This document shows positions 5,775 through 8,439 of a DNA stretch of 8,439 bases, in pieces. The notes under the pieces are model-generated. The model ran no database searches and was not told the DNA's origin. It saw only the letters and a list, made by a program, of their open reading frames with translations. Numbering within the stretch: position 1 is the first letter of the stretch; every line of letters starts with the position of its first letter. The stretch lies in contig SKQX01000156.1 of NCBI GenBank assembly GCA_007118795.1, positions 1 to 8,439 of the forward strand, in the 5' to 3' direction. The translations under genes were made by a program, and so were the position numbers. Source of the stretch: Thermoflexales bacterium (GTDB lineage: Bacteria > Chloroflexota > Anaerolineae > B4-G1).

Positions 5775-7238
5775 TCAAGCCTCGGGCAGGGGCGGCAACT
5801 CGCCCAACCCAAACCTCTGAGCAGCCTGCTGGGTGATGGCGCGCAGCTCGGCGCGCATATCGTCCGACATGGATGTGGGCTGGTACCCGGCCAGCAGCTC
5901 GCGCACGCGATCTCCCGCGCGCTCCCAGGCCGTCTTGGCCCCCTGCCGCTTCCAGCCATCGAGGGACTTGCGGTCAATCACGCTGGAGGGCAGGACCTGC
6001 TCGTGGCTGAACCACCTCAAGGTGTGCGGCTGCGCCAGATAATCGGCCCGATGTCCCAGCTCCCGCATCAGCGTAAGGGCAATGGGATCCTCTCGTGGGT
6101 CTACGCCGGCGATCAGCCGCTTGGCCATGCCGATGATCTCAGCGTCGATAACCAGCTTCTCGTAGCTCTGGCAGCTCTCGAAATCCATCATGCCGGCACC
6201 GGAGACCATATTGACCCCCGCCAGAGCCGCGATCAGGGTCCCCCCGGCCGACTCCAGTCCACACTGGGCATCGACGACTTTGGCATCGGTCATCCCCAGA
6301 TAGGCGTGGGTAGGCATGCCCAGGGCCTTGCCCACCTCGGTGTAGGCCCCGTCGATCAGCCAGGTTCCGACAGCGCCCATGGGCGTCGTCCCTTCGCGCA
6401 TGTCGAAGGCAGCCGGCGACCCACCCCAGACAATGGGGGCTCCCTCCTGAGCCAGTTGACAGATTGTCACGCCGCTCATGCACTCGGCAGTGTGCTGGAC
6501 AACGGCGCCGGCGACCGTGACTGGCGCGGTCGCGCCGGCCAGGGGCATGGACACCAACTCCGATGGGATCCGATGACGCGCACAGTCGATCATGTTCTGG
6601 CAGGTAAGGTCACTCCACAGGAGAGGCGGTGAGGGGCAGACGTCGAAGATAGCGATAGGACGAGCCACCAGCTCCTGCTGCCCGCCGGCGACGGTCTCCA
6701 ACAGCTCCTTCATCGTCCACCAGGTGTCCTTGCGAAAAGCACCGGTGACGATCGGCTTGCGCATGTAGTTGAGCGCCAGGTAGAGGCGGTATAGGTCGCC
6801 CACCTCCTCGGGCACGTCGGAGCAGATGATCGCTGTGCTCTGAGCATCCAACTGGGGCAGCGTCTCCACCAGCTTGACGAAATCAACGAAGTCATTGGTT
6901 ACAGCGGGGCGCTGCTGCTGAGTTTTGCTGTCGAGGATAGTGATGGCGGCCGAACCGGGGTCGAATTGCACGGAGTCACCACCATAGTGCACCACGGGCT
7001 CGCCGTCGAGATCGTAGAGATGGAACTCCGAAGGTGCCGTCTCCAAGGCCCTCCGGACGAGCTCCTCGGGGATGTGAGCGATCTGAGCGTCAAGATCGAC
7101 GGGCGCTCCCGCGGCAGCTAGGAGCTCCAGCGCCTCGGCGTTATGGACCCGGACGCCGGGATCCATCAATAGTCCTAATCCCTCGGCGATGATCTGGTCG
7201 ATCAGGGCGTCGCTCAGGAGTTTGAAGCACGGTCGCAT
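5775..7238 (-). CDS. MttB-superfamily (trimethylamine:corrinoid-type) methyltransferase, non-pyrrolysine
   Basis: This 487-residue protein fits the ~480-500-residue MttB superfamily, TIM-barrel enzymes that transfer a methyl group from methylated amines to a corrinoid protein. Recognisable conserved blocks are VTGAFRKDTWW (about 164-174), GATAPVTVAGAVVQHTAE (235-252), VWGGSPAAFDMREG (270-283), a DAKVVDAQCGLES stretch (318-330) and GVNMVSGAGMMDFE (341-354). True trimethylamine MttB carries pyrrolysine at an in-frame TAG. This frame has no internal TAG and ends in TGA, so it belongs to the non-pyrrolysine branch, whose characterised member MtgB demethylates glycine betaine. Other members use other quaternary amines, so the substrate is undetermined and I give no symbol. 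The ATG at 7238 is supported by GAGGAGA 7 nt upstream. The longer open frame to 7352 has no family-like residues. The gene heads the operon and is followed directly by its corrinoid partner. Confidence 0.94.
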   Translation of the reverse strand: MRPCFKLLSDALIDQIIAEGLGLLMDPGVRVHNAEALELLAAAGAPVDLDAQIAHIPEELVRRALETAPSEFHLYDLDGEPVVHYGGDSVQFDPGSAAITILDSKTQQQRPAVTNDFVDFVKLVETLPQLDAQSTAIICSDVPEEVGDLYRLYLALNYMRKPIVTGAFRKDTWWTMKELLETVAGGQQELVARPIAIFDVCPSPPLLWSDLTCQNMIDCARHRIPSELVSMPLAGATAPVTVAGAVVQHTAECMSGVTICQLAQEGAPIVWGGSPAAFDMREGTTPMGAVGTWLIDGAYTEVGKALGMPTHAYLGMTDAKVVDAQCGLESAGGTLIAALAGVNMVSGAGMMDFESCQSYEKLVIDAEIIGMAKRLIAGVDPREDPIALTLMRELGHRADYLAQPHTLRWFSHEQVLPSSVIDRKSLDGWKRQGAKTAWERAGDRVRELLAGYQPTSMSDDMRAELRAITQQAAQRFGLGELPPLPEA

Positions 7239-7378
7239 TCGTCTGTCTCCTCGTATGATGAGCTTGTGGATAGAAGTTGCTCCCGAACCAGTCGGCCTTG
7301 GGTGGCTCAAGGAGCGAACCATCCCGGGAGGGCAGGAGGGGACGTCCATCATCCCGGCCTGCGCTGGGCGACCGATGC

Positions 7379-7406
7379 ATTATACATCTGTTGACAGGGC
7401 TGTAAA
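7379..7406 (-). promoter_or_regulatory. Sigma70-like promoter of the methyltransferase operon
   Basis: Read on the minus strand, TTTACA (7406-7401, one mismatch to TTGACA) is followed after 16 nt by a perfect TATAAT (7384-7379). Initiation near 7372 would leave a ~134-nt leader before the ATG at 7238. The AT-rich patch stands out in an otherwise GC-rich region. Confidence 0.65.
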
Positions 7407-7584
7407 GATGGAGACGGGGTCTGATCACGGCTCTGCAGTCTTCACGCTGAAGGTGACGGGCACTCTGGTCGAGCCGTCAGCAAGGGGGAACCCTACGTCA
7501 AGCAGCAGCGCTTTCGAGCCTTGCGGGCAATTCTGCCAAGAGGCAGCTCACTCAAAGACCAAGATGACAAGATCCCGGGCTACG

Positions 7585-7612
7585 TTGAAAGACACAGGCT
7601 TTCCGGTACAAT
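7585..7612 (+). promoter_or_regulatory. Sigma70-like promoter facing the kinase gene
   Basis: TTGAAA (7585-7590) and TACAAT (7607-7612), each one mismatch from consensus, are separated by 16 nt. A start near 7619 would give a leader of about 337 nt before the kinase ATG at 7956, long enough for a leader peptide or structured RNA. Confidence 0.5.
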
Positions 7613-7832
7613 TAACAGAATCTGACGCAGAGGCCCGGAGCGCGACCCACGACCGAAGCAACAGAAGGAACCAGAACTGCGGCAGCTCCGCACGGCAGAG
7701 GCGAGCCGTCCAGCAGAGGCTTGGCTTCACCGACGTCTGGGACTTCTGTCGGGACTACTGGTCACCGTTGGCGGGTTGGCCCTCCCTGGCGAAGTCACAG
7801 ACAGTGTTAGGGATGAGTCGACCGCAGGATTG

Positions 7833-7949
7833 ATGGGCCCGCTGCTCGCCGCTCTGGTCATCATGAAGACCATCGAGAACTGGAACTCTGACAAAGGGCG
7901 AGAGGGCGCAGTCTCTGGCACGTTGAGGATGTGTGAATCTGGAAGGTAA
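7833..7949 (+). CDS. Possible 38-codon leader ORF before the kinase gene
   Basis: An ATG at 7833 opens 38 codons ending in TAA 6 nt before the kinase ATG. The first ten residues are hydrophobic (MGPLLAALVI) and the rest is polar. An AGGA at 7826-7829 is only 3 nt from the ATG, a weak ribosome site. The same frame is open back to 7626 and upstream encodes another hydrophobic run (about 7737-7790), so this could be the tail of a decayed membrane protein, a short leader peptide, or chance. Confidence 0.15.
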   Translation: MGPLLAALVIMKTIENWNSDKGREGAVSGTLRMCESGR

Positions 7950-7955
7950 GGAGAG

Positions 7956-8439
7956 ATGGATTCGAGGGACATCCGTGTAGCCGCTCGCGATATCCTCGGT
8001 GTGGAGCCGAGAGAGATCATCCACCTGGACTCAGGCAACAACGATGTAGTTAGAGTCGAGGCCGAGTGCGCCCACTACATCCTGAAACGCTTTCGGTCGA
8101 CTCGCTACCGTGCGTACGAACGGGAGGTCGGGATGCGGGAATGCCTACGGCACGATGACCGGATCACGTTTCCTGGCATCCTCGCGTCGCTCGAGCGGGA
8201 AGGAACGCACTACGCCTTGATGGAGGATATAGCCGGGGAGAGGCTCCAGGAGATCTGGAACCGGAACCCGACGCGGGTCGGCGAGGAGACGAGCACTCTC
8301 GGTAGAATGCTGGGGTTGCTTCACGAGATACCGGCAGACGGGGCCCATCGTTTTCTGGAGCGGGAAGATGTCCTGTTCTCCCCAGAGTACTTCGGATGGA
8401 TGATGGAGACGATCGCGCCCTACTCAGAACCGATGGGAC
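7956..8439 (+). CDS. Aminoglycoside-phosphotransferase / choline-kinase-like kinase, 3'-partial
   Basis: The 161 visible codons encode the N-lobe and hinge of a small-molecule kinase of the APH fold. A glycine-loop-like turn DSGNNDVVRVEAE (25-37) is followed by the ATP-anchoring Lys44 in YILKRF, a probable salt-bridge Glu57 in YEREVGMRECL, the hinge YALMEDIAGERL (86-97), and LGRMLGLLHEIP (115-126), the helix that usually precedes the catalytic loop. The HGD catalytic motif and Mg-binding Asp would lie beyond the right edge. The ATG is the first after an in-frame TAA at 7947. GGAAGG (7941-7946) is 9 nt and AAGGAG (7948-7953) 2 nt upstream, so the ribosome site is slightly ambiguous. Substrates in this family include aminoglycosides, choline, homoserine and sugars, and nothing visible decides between them. 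It is transcribed divergently from the methyltransferase operon. Confidence 0.85.
   Translation, partial: MDSRDIRVAARDILGVEPREIIHLDSGNNDVVRVEAECAHYILKRFRSTRYRAYEREVGMRECLRHDDRITFPGILASLEREGTHYALMEDIAGERLQEIWNRNPTRVGEETSTLGRMLGLLHEIPADGAHRFLEREDVLFSPEYFGWMMETIAPYSEPMG

Larger units (their letters stand above)
7239..7955. other. Divergent control region between the methyltransferase operon and the kinase gene
   Basis: This 717-bp region has a promoter for each direction (minus at 7379-7406, plus at 7585-7612), giving estimated leaders of about 134 nt for the methyltransferase and about 337 nt for the kinase. In the methyltransferase leader, CCGGGA (7324-7329) can pair with TCCCGG (7352-7357), and an 8-bp palindrome GGACGTCC (7340-7347) lies in the loop. 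I do not see a B12-box or another riboswitch signature. In the kinase leader one frame is open from 7626 to its TAA at 7947-7949 but contains no early ATG or GTG. Its only ATG-started part is a 38-codon piece at 7833-7949. No tRNA-like T-arm is visible. Confidence 0.55.

Noticed and set aside
5757..6632. A 291-codon plus-strand open frame
   Set aside because: It is antisense to the MttB-like gene and has no recognisable domain or ribosome site.
7239..7352. N-terminal extension of the methyltransferase to an ATG at 7352
   Set aside because: The added 38 residues are not family-like, and the ATG at 7238 has a well-placed GAGGAGA ribosome site.
7239..7378. Cobalamin riboswitch before the corrinoid operon
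   Set aside because: No recognisable B12-box (GCCACTG-type) or supporting conserved core was found in the leader, only short inverted repeats.
7391..7396. Plus-strand TTGACA as a -35 element
   Set aside because: A suitable -10 hexamer is missing 15-19 nt downstream (the sequence there is GC-rich). The overlapping minus-strand promoter fits far better.

Overview
The window is GC-rich bacterial DNA with strong AAGGAGGT-type ribosome sites and high G/C at third codon positions. A MttB/MttC-type methyltransferase pair, a large S9 peptidase and a double-cNMP NTE-type patatin together suggest an environmental bacterium. Chloroflexota (Anaerolineae-like) is plausible, but this rests on gene content alone and is a low-confidence inference.

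Layout: (1) bases 2-2167, plus strand: a patatin/neuropathy-target-esterase-family phospholipase with two cyclic-nucleotide-binding domains, cut by the left edge. (2) Bases 2168-2826: a 659-bp convergent spacer holding two related clusters of ~27-bp GC-rich repeats and a perfect 14-bp inverted repeat. (3) Bases 7238 down to 2827, minus strand: a probable operon. In transcription order it has a non-pyrrolysine MttB-superfamily corrinoid methyltransferase, its corrinoid-binding partner, an uncertain 61-codon frame, a small unrecognised Cys-containing protein, and an S9 acylaminoacyl/dipeptidyl-peptidase-like enzyme. The junctions are tight: a TGATG overlap, a possible GTGA overlap, and two stop codons lying inside the next gene's TAAGGAGGT ribosome site. 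(4) Bases 7239-7955: a 717-bp divergent control region with a good promoter on each strand. (5) Base 7956 to the right edge, plus strand: the N-terminal half of an aminoglycoside-phosphotransferase/choline-kinase-like small-molecule kinase.

How the genes may work together: the MttB-like enzyme should move a methyl group from a methylated amine onto the cobalt of the corrinoid protein. The methyl-acceptor methyltransferase and the reductive activator are not in the window. The S9 peptidase is probably cytoplasmic and appears translationally tied to the same operon, so peptide or amino-acid-derived methylated amines are conceivable substrates, but this is speculation. The most unusual items are the repeat-laden convergent spacer and the unrecognised small protein(s) between the corrinoid protein and the peptidase. 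I see no CRISPR array, tRNA, rRNA, transposase gene or convincing intrinsic terminator.
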